NCBI GenBank assembly: GCA_031216915.1
Contig: CM062288.1
Span: forward strand, 181,686,596-181,750,595
Direction: 5' to 3'
Length of the DNA stretch: 64,000 bases
Source of the DNA: Pictodentalium vernedei
Lineage: Eukaryota; Mollusca; Scaphopoda; Dentaliida; Dentaliidae
The notes under the pieces are model-generated. The model did no database searches and was not told the origin of the DNA. It saw only the letters and a program-made list of their open reading frames with translations. Below, one piece after another: positions 22,836 through 33,785 of the stretch. Positions within the stretch are counted from its first letter, which is position 1. Each line of letters begins with the position of its first letter. The translations under genes and the position numbers were made by a program.

Positions 22836-23538
22836 GGGTTTCTGCAGGGAAGGGCCGATAAAATTCAAGGCTATTCAAGACCATTTCTCAACATTTTTCA
22901 AGGCTCTATAATAGATAAATTAAAGGATTTTGAAAGCATCACCATTACTAGTCCTAACTAGGATCCACCAGTTGTTACCTTGAATGGAAGTGGGAGGACG
23001 GGATAATGATGGGAGTCCTAGTTAGAACTACACCTTCACAAGCTATGACATTTAAAACTATATCGCTATGATAATGCGTTTTGCCAGTATTTTTATTTCA
23101 GGAATATCCAATGCCTTCAAAGAACTCTGGTTTCATTTTCCAGGCTTCAAGGCTTTCAATAGCTATTTGTCAAATTCATGGCTGTTCCTTTAACCCTTAA
23201 GAGCCTGGACAATTGTTTCAATTATTTCAGGAATATCCAATGCCTTCAAAGACCTTCAGTCTCATTTTCCATGTTTTATGGCCTTCAAAGCTCGTCAAAT
23301 TCATGGCCATTCCTTTAACCCTTAAGAGCCTGGACAACTGTCTTGAATTCACACCTGACCACAGCGTGTACACAACCAGTGATTTCTAGACAAGTCTTGG
23401 ATGCCTGTCTATCTAGGTAAGTTGTTTATTGTTAGCAGGATTTCCTCATGATGGCATGTTGAGGGCATCTGATCTGAGATCATAAAACTCGCAAATAGGC
23501 CCTCAGAGTGTTAATCCAAGGCCCAGTAGGAACCCCAA
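22836..23538. mobile_element. CAAGGCC element with nested TTAA fold-back MITE
   Basis: Begins CAGGGTTTCTGCAGGGAAGG and ends CCAAGGCCCAGTAGGAACCC. A TTAA MITE occupies 23315-23514. Joining its flanks gives the expected CCATTCCTT..TCCAAGGCCC of the family. A 120-125-bp internal duplication lies at about 23095-23340 (two copies of CCTTTAACCCTTAAGAGCCT). Confidence 0.7.
23315..23514. mobile_element. TTAA fold-back MITE (TTAACCCTTAAGAGCC ends)
   Basis: Starts TTAACCCTTAAGAGCCTGGA and ends GGCCCTCAGAGTGTTAA, so the TIR is short and imperfect. The interior has AGTGATTTCTAGACAAGTCT, the start of the TCTTGGCTGCC palindrome seen at 10325 and 38729, here with a decayed second arm. Confidence 0.7.
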
Positions 23539-24182
23539 AAAATGATTGGGGGAGGGAGGGGGGGGGGGGCGGAGAGCAATTCAAGTTTTTGAAAATGTCC
23601 TTTTGTTTTAAAGAATGCACCAATTTAAATAATCCCAGGTGTTTGGCACAAGCTTAAAAATCTGGAAAATTTTTTGATGGATTCTTTTCATAATCACCCA
23701 GAAATGTTATTAACTCTCTGCACAATTATATCAAAATTGCGAAATTTCAACAACAGTGTGCAGAGGGTTCAACATAATTGTTTGACTTCTTGTGTTGAGC
23801 ACTGGTGGTGAAACCGGCTGATCTCACAACACATTACAGCAATGTGATTGGCATAGTACCTATTAAAATGTTTAGAAAATATTTTGCAAAAGTTTTCAAA
23901 TGATAAAATAAAAAACTGCATTGAAAAAATCAGGGTTCAAATATAAAATTCTAGGAGTATTCAAGGAGAATCATAGAAAAAAAATTCCAGGAGATTTTCT
24001 TGAGTTGAAAGCAATATGTCTTCAATGAATTGTTTACTGATTTGCTCTTAACTTTCACAGACAACAGCAGTATTCCACAGGTAACAAAACTTTTCACCTC
24101 AGGAATACTATTATGGTCTCTCTCATAGTCAACAGCATGATAACGTTGAAACACACTCACTTTTAGTGAAAATGCATTAAAA
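23539..24182. other. Unassigned, with (G)n tract
   Basis: Contains a G-rich stretch of about 28 bp at 23549-23576. No ORF of interest. Confidence 0.4.
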
Positions 24183-24880
24183 TCAGGGTTCCAACAGGCC
24201 AAAACTGATTTTTTGATATCGGGGTTTAACAACACTTTTGACAGCCAGGGTCACCTTGCATCAAATAGTTTTAAGAGAGGAGGAAGCCGGGAGTACAGAG
24301 AGAACCACAAAGCAGTGGTGAGAAACTGTCAGATTCCCCAACGTACTAACTCCACATAAGCAGGGTTAGCATTGGTTGAAGACAAGTGCTCCTTAGTACA
24401 CAGTGTCAGTGTGCCCCAACGTGGCCAACCTGAATTAAGTGCCTTGCCCAAGGACACAATGCAGTTACCCTTGGTGGTGATCGAACCAGGGACCTTTCAG
24501 TTTAAAGTCAAATGCTGCAACCACTCAGCCACTGTGCTCCCTAGGCAAGGACTGATAAACTTCAATGTTATTCAAGGCCGTTTCTCAACATTTGTCAAGG
24601 CCCAACAACAACCAATTCAAGGATTTTGAAGGCATTCACCTACACTAGTCCAAACTAGGACCCTCCAGAGGGAGTAATGACTGAAGGGTTCTCGTTAGGA
24701 CTACATCTTCACAAACTACAGCATATAAAACTAAAAGGCTATAATAATGTGCTTTCACAGCATTTATATTTTGTGAATATCCCAAGGTTTTTCAAGGCCC
24801 TCTGGCACATTTTCCATGATTTCAAGGCCTTGAATTGCCCTTAGCCTTGAATGGCTCTTGAATCCAAGGCCCAGCAGTTA
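24183..24880. mobile_element. CAAGGCC element split by a SINE
   Basis: The left scrap CAGGGTTCCAACAGGCC (24186) and the right part (AGGCAAGGACTGATAAACTT, from 24543, to CCAAGGCCCAGCAG near 24875) belong to one family copy interrupted by the SINE at 24215-24541. Confidence 0.6.
24215..24541 (-). mobile_element. tRNA-derived SINE, tail type 1
   Basis: On the minus strand it reads GGAGCACAGTGGCTGAGTGG (A box) and TGGTTCGATCACCACC-like B box, then TGTCCTTGGGCAAGGCACTT. It ends GGCTGTCAAAAGTGTTGTTA then AACCCC, the same tail as 9916-10243. The 85-codon frame at 24372-24629 is incidental. A clean TSD was not identified. Confidence 0.85.
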
Positions 24881-24959
24881 CTTAAGTAATGTCTGCTTAT
24901 ATTCCATTGCTTGCAAGATAATCACATTCTCTACAGTGTAAACTCCAACAAATATTGAT

Positions 24960-25374
24960 CAGGATTCCTGCAGTCAAGGACTGATAAAATTTAAGGCTAT
25001 TCAAGGCCATTTCTAGATATATTTCAGCAATTTTTCAAGGCCCCACAAAAGCCAAATTCAAGGATTTTCAGTGCCTTGCCTTCACTAGTCAAGTTAGGAC
25101 TTCCGGCCATTACCCCTTTCTCCCACTTCCTTACAAGAGATATGAGAGGAAGGGGTAATGACTATAGGTCCTAGATAGTTACTATGCCTTCACGAACTAT
25201 GTCATAAAAAACTGCATAGTGAAATATAAAATTATATAGTTATGATTAAATGCTTTTTTATTAGCATTTTTATTTTGTGAATATTCAAGACTTTTCTGGT
25301 CTTTCAAAACCTTGAATGACCCTTAGTCAAATTTAAGGCCATTCCTTGAATCCAAGGCCCCACGGGAACCCTGT
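24960..25374. mobile_element. CAAGGCC element, complete copy
   Basis: Begins CAGGATTCCTGCAGTCAAGG and ends CAAGGCCCCACGGGAACCCT, giving inverted CAGGRTTCC ends. The interior is rich in TTCAAGGCC-type repeats. It lies about 370 bp downstream of the PIP4K2 stop. Confidence 0.65.
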
Positions 25375-25746
25375 TGATAAAACTCAAGCAGATTTTGGGA
25401 CACTCCTACCACACTCGAGGAGTTTTCAGTACCCTAGAATTATTTTTCAAATTCAATGCATTTCTAAGACTTTCAGGAGGCATGAGAACCTTGAACAAAA
25501 TCTTGATACATGAATACGCTTTATACTAAAATCTTATCTGCAACTCTGAAAAAATCATTCACAGATTACATTCAAGAATTTATTTTCTTTTATGGAAGCA
25601 TATTTCATTACACATAATCAAATGAGCATCCTCAGCACATTCCAATGCCAGGTTACAAAGAATGTTCTGACAAGAAAATTAAAAAAAAAGACTTTTTCTT
25701 TTTGTAAGTATGCTGACAGGATTTGGATATTTGTGTTAGATTCACT
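25375..25746 (-). other. Presumed PIP4K2 3' UTR
   Basis: Sequence immediately downstream of the PIP4K2 stop codon (minus strand). The first candidate polyadenylation signal, AATAAA at 25579-25584, is 163 bp past the stop. A further AATAAA overlaps the stop itself (25746-25751). UTR extent is inferred. Confidence 0.5.
25579..25584 (-). promoter_or_regulatory. Candidate polyadenylation signal AATAAA
   Basis: TTTATT on the plus strand, about 163 bp beyond the stop of the terminal PIP4K2 exon. It is the best-placed signal, but several others occur in this AT-rich DNA. Confidence 0.4.
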
Positions 25747-25931
25747 TTATTCCATATGATTAGAAATGAATTCTAAGAATCTCTTGGCATATTGTTCTGG
25801 TCTAACTGTTGATATCGGGGCACCTGCTCCATGCTTGACAGCTTTTGCTGCTTGTGCAGTCCTCTTCTTCATACCGTATCGTGTAAGTACATCTATTAAT
25901 GCCATGAAATAAATCTCTTTCTTTGGAGAAT
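25747..25931 (-). CDS. PIP4K2: PIP4K2 terminal coding exon
   Basis: Encodes the last 61 residues of a type II PIP kinase, which phosphorylates PI5P at the 4 position. The acceptor TTTTACAG lies at 25932 and following. The exon opens with two bases that complete an Asp codon begun in the previous exon, then reads [15 protein letters not shown] (matching vertebrate SPKKEVYFMAIIDIL; the Asp of the 'IID' site binds metal in the kinase fold). [20 protein letters not shown] follows. This last part is the activation or specificity segment, in the type II HGAGA form rather than the type I form, so PI5P is the expected substrate. It ends [12 protein letters not shown] and TAA. I exclude the in-frame N-terminal extension of the open frame because it is intron. 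The homology is unmistakable across the exon. Confidence 0.95.
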
Positions 25932-26077
25932 CTGTAAAAGAAAGAACCACAATAACAAGTGCAACAGCATGGTATGGCCAATCTCGTGCCACCTAAAGCC
26001 AACAAGGGCAATAAATCTCAAAGAAATACACAGCTAGTTTGCAATCCCTCTCAAAATTTTATCACCAAAATGCTATA

Positions 26078-26732
26078 TATACTGTCCAAAACAAGTTAAG
26101 CCACCCCCCCCCCCCACCCCACCCATAATACCTGTGGGTGGGTGTACGAATAGCTCATATTGTGACGTTTTGCATTCCTCTATTGGATCGGGCATACATC
26201 CTTAAAACAGGTGAATATTTGCTGGCTACTTATCACTTCATTGCTGTGTGCTTATAGAGAAATGAGACATCACAGTGAGAGAAATTCAGAAGGTCATGGA
26301 CAGCATGCCACACCGATTAACCCTTTACCCAACGTAACGTCCAAAATCGGCCAGCGCTATTCTAAAAAATCTCCAATTAATTTTCATTATTTTGAAAAAT
26401 TAGTTATTCAAGAATTTTGTTTGCAAGTGTCATCTGCTTTTCATGTTAGGTAAAGGGTTAAGATGTGTTAGATATGCTCGAGGCTGTTCCACCAGGTTCT
26501 GAACAATGTGATGTTTTTGAACGTTGTGATGACGTCCGCTGTGCCTAATATTCATTCAATAAAAAAGAAAGCTCAAGAAACCCTTGCTTCACTAATAAGG
26601 CATATTCCCCCTACTGCAAATAGCAGGTTTTCTCGGGAGAATTTACCCATTTTCTGTATACCCACTGGTATTATAGGGAGGTGGCGGGGAGGGGGGGGGG
26701 GGGGAGGGTTAACATTTTTTGGACAGTATATA
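26078..26732. mobile_element. TIR element with TACTGTCCAAAA ends
   Basis: ATATATACTGTCCAAAACAA (26076 on) is mirrored by TTTTTTGGACAGTATATATT (right end about 26732). Just inside each end is a C-run or G-run (26104-26116, 26686-26705), so the TIRs extend to about 40 bp. TA-rich flanks and a CTGTCC-type end fit a Tc1/mariner-like MITE. The nested TTAA MITE is at 26317-26461. A recognisable transposase is absent. Confidence 0.7.
26317..26461. mobile_element. TTAA MITE lacking the central hairpin
   Basis: TTAACCCTTTACCC to GGTAAAGGGTTAA, only 145 bp. Its flanks match 11473-11725 (GGCCAGCGCTATTCT, AATTAATTTTCA, AGTTATTCAAGAA, TTTGCAAGTGTCATCTGCTT in reverse), but the whole palindrome with its TTTTGTCTCAAAAACATAGG arms is missing. 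It is either a precise excision of the hairpin or an ancestral form without it. Confidence 0.85.
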
Positions 26733-27029
26733 TTAAATTAAGAAAAACAAATCTTAAAGTTTTGCTTCTAAAACAACTATGATTCCATTTTGAAATATTC
26801 TGCTTTGTTGATTAATTTGCACTCACCTTGAACAGAACACAATATAAACAGAGTCCAAGAATGAGTCTACATTAAGCATAGGATACATTGTCAATCCTTG
26901 AGCCCCCTCAGGAGTGACAAAAATAATCCAAGCATCATGCCTTTTCTTCAGCTGATCATAATGTAAAATGTGGAGCACCCCTATGAAGCCCTTTGATACA
27001 ACCTATGTGGATTAATCTTAGTTACACAC

Positions 27030-28231
27030 CTCAAGAGGGTACTGAATACAAAATTTCTAATTCTTCAGCTACATGGCCAATTCCGGCTCCCGGAGGGAGC
27101 CCAAATATTAGCCCAGGCACTCGATTTGAACAAAGTTGAATCTGACCTCCCTAGAGATGTTGTATACCAAATATGAAAGCATTCTGACTGGTGGATCTGA
27201 AGATGATTTTTTAAAAATTATCCCCAAAACTGAAATGTTAAAATTTGGGCTTCCATAGGAAGCCCAAATATTAACCTAGGGACTTGGTTTGAACAATCTT
27301 GAATCTGATCCTCATAACAATGATGTATAACAAAACTTTAAAAGATTCTGACTGGTGGTTCTGAAGAAAAAGAAAAAAATTTTTTAAAGAATATTTCCCA
27401 TATTGCCCTAAGTTAAAAATGTGGGCTCCTGTATTGAGCCCAAATATGAACCAATGGGCTTCACTTTAACAAACTTGTATGTGATCCTCCTATGGATGCA
27501 GAGTACGAAATATCAAAAGATTATGACCATTGGTTCTGGAGAAAAGATTTTAAAAAAAAGATTTTTTGCAAATATGCTGTCTCAGCATTTTTTTTTATGC
27601 CCTCTACAGAACACCCTAACATAACCGATGGCAATTTTTTTTACCATTCAATTCCACTGGTCCTAAGGATGTTTCAAACCAAATAATAGTTCTCTGTTCT
27701 GGGAAAAATGGGTGTTTGAAAATATTTCTATTTTTAGCTCCTGGGGTTCCCATGGGGAAGCAGGAATTTTTTTTTTTTGCACAAGTCAAGTACTTATGAC
27801 CCAATAATACAACATACCAAATTTTGGTTCAAGTCAGACCATCGGTTCAGAAAATATAAATTTGGATGGGCCAAAAATCTTACCCCTCCCATTACAAAGC
27901 CAAATATTGCTTCACAAACTTCATTCAAACATACTTGATTCTACACCTCAAAAGGAAGCTCCATAACAAATATCAAGTCATTGTACACACTGGTTCATGA
28001 GCAGAAGATTAAAAAAAATAAATATTTTGGAGCATTTTCCCTCACCTCTCCCTATGGGGCTGGGCATGTTGAGTTGAACAAAAATGCAATGTCCCTTCGG
28101 GACCATCACACAGACTTTCACCTGAATTGGCCCAGTGGTTTTGGAGGAGAAGACCAAAACATGGTGCTGAAGGACAATGGACAGAGAGCGATTATATTAG
28201 CTGAGCTTGACTTTGTCAAGGTGAGCTAAAA
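27030..28231. mobile_element. Array element, diverged 167-bp type
   Basis: Units near 27195, 27357, 27531 and 27697 keep 'GGWTCTGAAGAWG' and 'AGCCCAAATATKAACC'. The 3' end is a hairpin, AGCTGAGCTTGACTTTGTCA then AGGTGAGCTAAAA (about 28198-28231). It is older than the copies at 1-5.2 kb by divergence. The left boundary is uncertain. Confidence 0.6.
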
Positions 28232-28635
28232 AGGGTTTCTGATCCAGGAATATTAATTCGCACAGGAGGTGAAGAAGTAAAAGAGTGAAAAAGTATGTGG
28301 GTTAACTTATTTTCAAGAGGTTGAGCATACAAGAGAATTCAGATGCAAAGCTGAGATGAAGTTAGGTGAGCTGTTCTGTCCCAGGGATGTCCAACTGACA
28401 CAATATAGTTTGTTTACCAGGTCCTGCCCAGGCACATAGCCAGGATATCAGTTAAAGGGGAAAGGGCAAGAATAATATCTGAGGGACATACAGAATATAA
28501 TTTGCTGCATCATCTGAGCCCTGCAGCACCAAGATGTGTGCGAGCACAACATAACAGAGGGTGTCCCCCTCTCATTGGAGGGCCTCCCCGCTAGAAAAAA
28601 ATTTGAAATTTCACACAAAAAACCCCACAATTTCC

Positions 28636-28783
28636 TTGACTCTGAGGATGTTTGTGTCCATAATTTATAAGTTGTGGAAGGCATTAATAATAAGGCCACA
28701 TTTTGGACAAACAAGATGTGAAAGGCATCAATAATTAGGCCACAACTTATAAATTATGGCCACAAACGGATTCAGAATCAAGT
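28636..28783. repeat. Fold-back with ~45-bp arms
   Basis: CTTGACTCTGAGGATGTTTG, then TGTCCATAATTTATAAGTTG and TGG, are mirrored by CCACAACTTATAAATTATGG, then CCACAAACGGATTCAGAATC and AAG. The spacer is about 60 bp and itself holds GGCATTAATAATAAGGCCAC versus GGCATCAATAATTAGGCCAC. Confidence 0.8.
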
Positions 28784-29293
28784 AAATTGCTAGATATTAC
28801 AATTTCTTGCCTGATGTTCCCTATATGGGTGAACATGGGGGGGGGGGGGGGCATAACAGAAATTTGACTGCGGGCTGCGTTCCCCAATAAAGGACCAGGG
28901 TATTCATCGACAAGCCCATGGGCAAGTGAGACAGTTTTTGATGTCCTCATGCCAGGAAAGGGCTTGAAAATATTTACGAGGTGACTCTGAAACTGAAATC
29001 TGATGAGTTGGTTGGTGGGCATATTTCTGATAAGAGCTTATTTCCATCTCAACAGGAATGATTTAGGCCAAGTTTTATGATATTTATATAATTAATTTGG
29101 AAGGTCATTAATGATTTTGCTCATTTATTGTCATCGATTCATTGGAACAACATATTGTATAATTAATATTATTAATTATGTTCTTACTATAGTTTCTGGT
29201 TGTAAACAGAAAGCCTCTCAATCCTAGTTTACTACATGCAAGAAAATTTTTTTTTTAAATATGGTAAAATCCTCCCTCCCAAATTTGAAATAA

Positions 29294-30949
29294 ATGAAAG
29301 TGTCAATGACACTGTAGCTCAACTTGTTTAAGACATGTACATGTATAGTATGTGACACAGCAATGACAAACATCTAGGTAATGACCTGATAACAAAGGGA
29401 CATGTAAAGTATTGTAACGGTCTGTACATAAATACTGACCGTAGCCTGTAACAAATGTGTAGGTAAAGTATTGTAAAGGTGGGCGACAGTTAGATGCTAA
29501 ACTAGAAAAGAAATCTTTGAGTCCCAGAGAGGGTTTGACTGAATCCAAAAATATTTGTTCTCATAGCACAGTGATAACAAAGACACCCCAAAACACTCGT
29601 TCCTGTCACAAGGTGATAACAAAGGTACCCCATGAAGTTTCGTGAAGATCAGTTCATAAATACATACTCTAGCCTGAGCTGTATTGACATGTGCACTTAC
29701 TGTGTATAAGTAGCACTGAACAAATCAAAATTAATCTAATTTGCATAATTTCTGTACGAGAAAAAAACCTGTATAATATGTGATGTATTCCATGTTACTA
29801 AACATTCCTACAAAAAATTATTCAAATCAGAACTTTCATACCGAAGTTCTGTACAAAAAACTGATTGCACTAATTTTGGTACAAAAAGGTTGCTGGTGGC
29901 CATCTTGAATTTTGGACCGCATCCAAAAACACTCGTTCTCGTCCCACGGTGATAACAAAGGTACCCAAGAAGTTTTGTAAAGATCGGTTCATAAATATGG
30001 CCTCTAGCCTGAGCCATATAGAAGTTGTGTACAAAAAACTAATTGGACCTAATTTCGGTACAAAATGGCCACTGGCACCCATCTTGAATTCTGGACCGCA
30101 CCCAGAAACACTCGTTCTCATCCCAAGGTGATAACAAAGGTACCAAAGAAGATTCGTGAAGATTGGTTCATAAATACAGACTCTAGCCCGAGCTGTATTG
30201 ACATGTGCACTTACTGTTTATAAGTAACACTGAATAAATCAAAGTTCATCTAATTTGCATAATTTTTGCACGAGAAAAAAACCTGTATTATATGTGATGT
30301 ATTCCATGTTACTAAACATTCATTCAAAAATTTATTCAAATCAGAACCTTCATACAGAAGTTCTGTACAAAAAACTGATTGCACCAATTTTGGAACAAAA
30401 TGGCCGCCGGCAGCCATCTTGAATTTTGGACTGCACCCCAAAACAGTCGTTCTTGTCCCAAGGTGATAACAAAGGTGCTCAAGAAGTTTCATAAAGATCG
30501 GTTCATAAATACGGCCTCTAGCCCGAGCCGTATTGACATTTGCAGTTACAGTGCTGAAAGTAACATTAAATAGATCAAAGTTAGTCTAATCGGCATAATT
30601 TATGCACGAGAAAAACCCTGTATTATATGTGATGTATCCCATGGTATAAAACATTCACACAGAAAATTATTCAAATCAGCGCTTTCATATGGAAGTTCTG
30701 CGCAAAAATCTGATTGCACCTGATTTTGTATAAAATGGCCACCAGTGGCCATCTTGAATTTCAGACCAGACCCCAAAACACTCGTTCTCGTCCCACGGTG
30801 ATAACAAAGGTACCCAAGAAGTTTCGTAAAGATCGGTTCATAAATACGGCCTCTAGCCCGAGTTGTCTGTACGGCGCAGCAGATGGACAGACGGACGACG
30901 GGCCATGGCAATAACTCAAATTTGGCTTCACCAAAGTTGAGCTAAAAAT
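29294..30949. mobile_element. Array element B (GTGTCAATGACAC left end, TTGAGCTAAAAAT right end)
   Basis: Starts ATGAAAGTGTCAATGACACT then GTAGCTCAACTTG. The core is a degenerate array of two alternating modules: 'AAAATGGCCRCYGGCAGCCA' plus 'CACTCGTTCTCGTCCCA' plus 'GATCGGTTCATAAATACGGC', and 'TGACATGTGCACTTACTGTG' plus 'TGATGTATTCCATGTTACTA'. It ends with a GACGGACGACGG tract and a hairpin CTCAAATTTGGC TTC ACCAAAGTTGAG, then CTAAAAAT. Open frames inside (e.g. 30600-30911) are repeat artefacts. It lies 58 bp from the donor of the next PIP4K2 exon. Confidence 0.8.
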
Positions 30950-31006
30950 GTTGGAGAATCAATTAATTTATTTTGTGAAGCCTTGAAAACTTCAATAATT
31001 ATTTAC

Positions 31007-31283
31007 CTTTTGGACTTTTCACTGCAAATCTTTCTAAGCAAACCTCTAAATCACAGTTAAATGTTGGCCGTGGTGCATAACCAGGCTGAGGGCTTTCAGG
31101 AGGAGTAGGAACTGTTGAACATCCTTCAGTTTCAGCAGGGCTGTCCCCATCATATCCATTCTCATCTAATTCATCATCATCATCATCATCTTCCTCGTCC
31201 ATTTCTTGTTCTTGATCTGCTAAATCTGAATCATGAATTCCAACGATCAAGCTGTAATCCATCAGGTGCAAACTAGCTAAGAA
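31007..31283 (-). CDS. PIP4K2: PIP4K2 penultimate coding exon
   Basis: Exon of 277 nt giving 92 codons plus one base, flanked by acceptor TGTGCTTTCAG and donor GTAAATAA. It begins FLASLHLMDYSLIVGIHD, aligning with FLAQLKIMDYSLLVGIHD of vertebrate PIP4K2; the Asp of MDYSL is the catalytic-loop residue of PIP kinases. A strongly acidic linker follows (a run of Asp/Glu with a GAT-rich codon tract), then TVPTPPESPQPGY, matching the GTPPDSPGN segment of the family. It ends ERFAVKSPK plus one base of Asp. Acidic inserts of variable length are normal here in PIP4Ks. Joined in phase to the exons at 51010 and 25747. Confidence 0.95.
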
Positions 31284-31648
31284 CTGAAAGCACAAACAAC
31301 ATACTCCTGTAGAGTTGAGACCAGCAATTCTGCTCAACACCACATAAACCTTTAATTCTTTGCCTACTGCAGACAGAATTTTCTGTCTGATACAAAAATA
31401 CTCTGTTTCAAAAACAGGTTTGTGACTGCTCTTGATAACAAAATGAGCTCCTAAAAATAGCAGTACTGCTATTAGCAATGAATTGTCTTGGAATTTTGTG
31501 TTTGGTATCAGTTTTGGTATTTTTAGGAGAGTATACCATTCTCTGGTTCGGTATTTGGTATCTGACCTAAGATTTGCTGATAATACTAAAGTGGAATTGA
31601 CACTGGGAAAGTCAAAAAATTTATAGTAATTTATATATTTTTTATACT

Positions 31649-31837
31649 TACCAATGACCCAGACATAGCTGGTGCTAACTCTTAAAAATCTAGGGCCAAA
31701 CACAAATTTTGCCCCCAATCCCCCAAATTTGCATCTAAAACCAAAGAAATCATGTCCTGAATGGCCCTCCATACTTCGCCTCTACTGCGCATGCGCAGTG
31801 TCAAGGAGGTCCCGGAATTGGCGCCATTTATCATTCT
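31649..31837. repeat. DIRS copy 1 ITR (3' end)
   Basis: TACCAATGACCCAGACATAG to ATTTATCATTCTT, inverted at 38394-38583 with a few mismatches. It holds the GC palindrome TGCGCATGCGCA at 31786-31797. Just outside lies GTAAGTATA on the minus strand. Confidence 0.9.
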
Positions 31838-31911
31838 TACAACCAGTGCCTGGTCAGCGCTATGTACTCAGCGGGGAGGTAGAGTTCCCAACTCCTGGGA
31901 GGGCCATCCCC

Positions 31912-31997
31912 GTCTGGGTCATTGGTAAGTATAAAAAATATATAAATTACTATAAATTTTTTTACATTTTTATACTGTACCAATGACCCAGACATAG
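31912..31997. repeat. DIRS copy 1 internal complementary region
   Basis: First half (GTCTGGGTCATTGGTAAGTA then TAAAAAATATATAAATTACT) is the reverse complement of the left terminus. Second half (ATTTTTATACTGTACCAATG then ACCCAGAC) is the reverse complement of the right terminus. It reads as the junction of a circle, the standard role proposed for a DIRS ICR. Confidence 0.88.
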
Positions 31998-32639
31998 CTG
32001 AATTGTAAAAAGGCTGGAGGGCCTAGGACATAGAGGAAAATCCAATAAGCTCAACTATATAAAATAGAGTCATCCCCTCGAGGAGAAAAGGAGTATTAGG
32101 CTTTACATGTATCTTTCTTATTTATGATAAATTAGAAAGACACAACACCCTCCATAATTGAGCATCATAACGTTCATGTTCTCTATTAACATCCAGTATA
32201 ATCCTTATACTAATTATTTTTAAAGTAAGCCAATAAATAAAGTTAGTCCAGAGAATTGAGACTCTTATACTCTTTTAAAAGTGTCCGAGGATTGTATATT
32301 AACTCCCGTTTGACACGTGACATATACAAATGCTATACTTTAAAAATATGACATGAATGAATTTTTTAAACATTAACTTTCACTTAAAAACCATCCCGAT
32401 AAGAACTCAGAATTACTGACTCCGGAGGAGGTATCCCCTTGTTTTCACTATAAAACAGGTGACCCAAGGGAACATACTCCCCCCCCCCCCCCTCCCCTTG
32501 CCCTGGGTCAAATAGCCCAGAGCGAAGAGGGCAGCAGGACGGAGTCACTGCCTGAACAGAAAGCCCGCATAACTATAGTTGCAACTGTTTAGTGAACGAC
32601 ATTCTGAGCAGCAGATAATGGACCTAAACAAAGCAGGTC

Positions 32640-33785
32640 TCCAGAAATGGACTCAATATTTCTGAGATAAAAATTTGTGAATGTGGATGGCTGAGACCAA
32701 TATGCAGCCTTCATTAAATCTATAATAGCAACACTATTTGCATAAGCCTAAGATGTAGAAAGAGCTGTTACTTAATGAGCCGAAATCTTACGCACAGACT
32801 GCTGAGTTGAAGATAGATTATCATAAGCAGTACGGATAGTTAATTGAATCCATCTAGCCATAGAATGGACCGTAATGTCCTTTCTATTAGGCATAAGAGA
32901 CAGAAAGAAGCGTTTACGTCCCTTTCTGATAAACTGAGATCTTGTTTATAAATACATAAAGCTCTAACCGGACAGAGTAAAGGCCTGTGCCCGTCTGAAG
33001 ACGGAAGGGCCTTAATAACAATAGGTTCCGGATATTATTAGGAGCCTGATTCTTAGCCAAAAATCCAACATTAGTAGTAAAGGTAATAGTGTTCCTGTCA
33101 CTACGATAGTGAGAATCGTCCACCGATAGTGCATGAAGCTCACTGACTCTTCAAGCAGAAGAGAAAGCTAAGAGAAATGCTGTCTTATAAGACCAGAATT
33201 TGAAAACTACTGACTCAAGAGGTTCAAATGGTTTTCTTTTAGTTTAAGAAGAACCCAAGCTAAATTCATTTAGGAATTAATCTAAGGGTTCTAGGTCTAT
33301 TTATCGAAGAGTTTCTAACTAATTTAGATAAAGAGACATTAGATTCAATTGTAAACTATCATGGTGTGCATAGGTATCAGATAACATAGACCTATAACCT
33401 TTAATAGTAACAGGCTGCAGTTGATCTCGTCAAACAAGTATACTAGAAAGTTTGCAATGTCTGGTACGGAGGGATCAAAAATATCAACAAAATGATCCCT
33501 ACACCCATGACGAAAGACCTTCCACTTAACCGCATAGTATAGCGAAGAGGAGGTCCTCCTACAGTTAGAAATCGCATCCACTGCTCGTCCTGTACAATGC
33601 TTGCCGTGCAAGAAGGATCGCACAATGGAATACATGAAGGTTGAGACCTTGCGGGTTGTGATGAAGTTGACACGATTTCCCCAGGGAAAGAAGATCCTCT
33701 CGTGGAGGAAGTTTTCGCGGTAAGTTCCACAGCAGACACCTGAGTAGATTTATCCACGGTCTCTGTAGAGACAGAGATGCTACCA
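32640..33785 (-). pseudogene. DIRS copy 1 tyrosine recombinase remnant
   Basis: Pieces align with the copy 3 recombinase: SNCRRTSSSLYYAVKWKVFR (33.5 kb), VDDSHYRSDRNTITFTTNVG (33.1 kb) and the terminal part that still reads KAAYWSQPSTFTNFYLRN near 32690. Frameshifts separate them, one near 33040 after the NQAPN segment. It keeps the base that copy 3 has lost near 32735, so the C-terminal tyrosine block is in frame locally here. Confidence 0.8.

Larger units (their letters stand above)
25932..31006 (-). other. PIP4K2 last intron (5.1 kb)
   Basis: Lies between donor AAAAG|GTAAAT and acceptor TTTTACAG|AT, phase 1. It contains a TIR element (26078), a hairpin-less MITE (26317), array elements (27030, 29294) and a fold-back (28636). 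26733-27030, 28232-28635 and 28784-29293 hold nothing I recognise, apart from a run of about 17 G at 28837-28853. Confidence 0.9.

Noticed and set aside
26211-26560. Transposase remnant in the TACTGTCC element
   Set aside because: Short frames such as ITVREIQKVMDSMPHRLRCV are suggestive, but no DDE motif or helix-turn-helix could be identified.
29294-30949. Host gene with repeated KFKMAASGHF peptides
   Set aside because: The peptides are produced by GGCAGCCATCTTGAATTT repeats in the array element and occur in both array copies with many stops.
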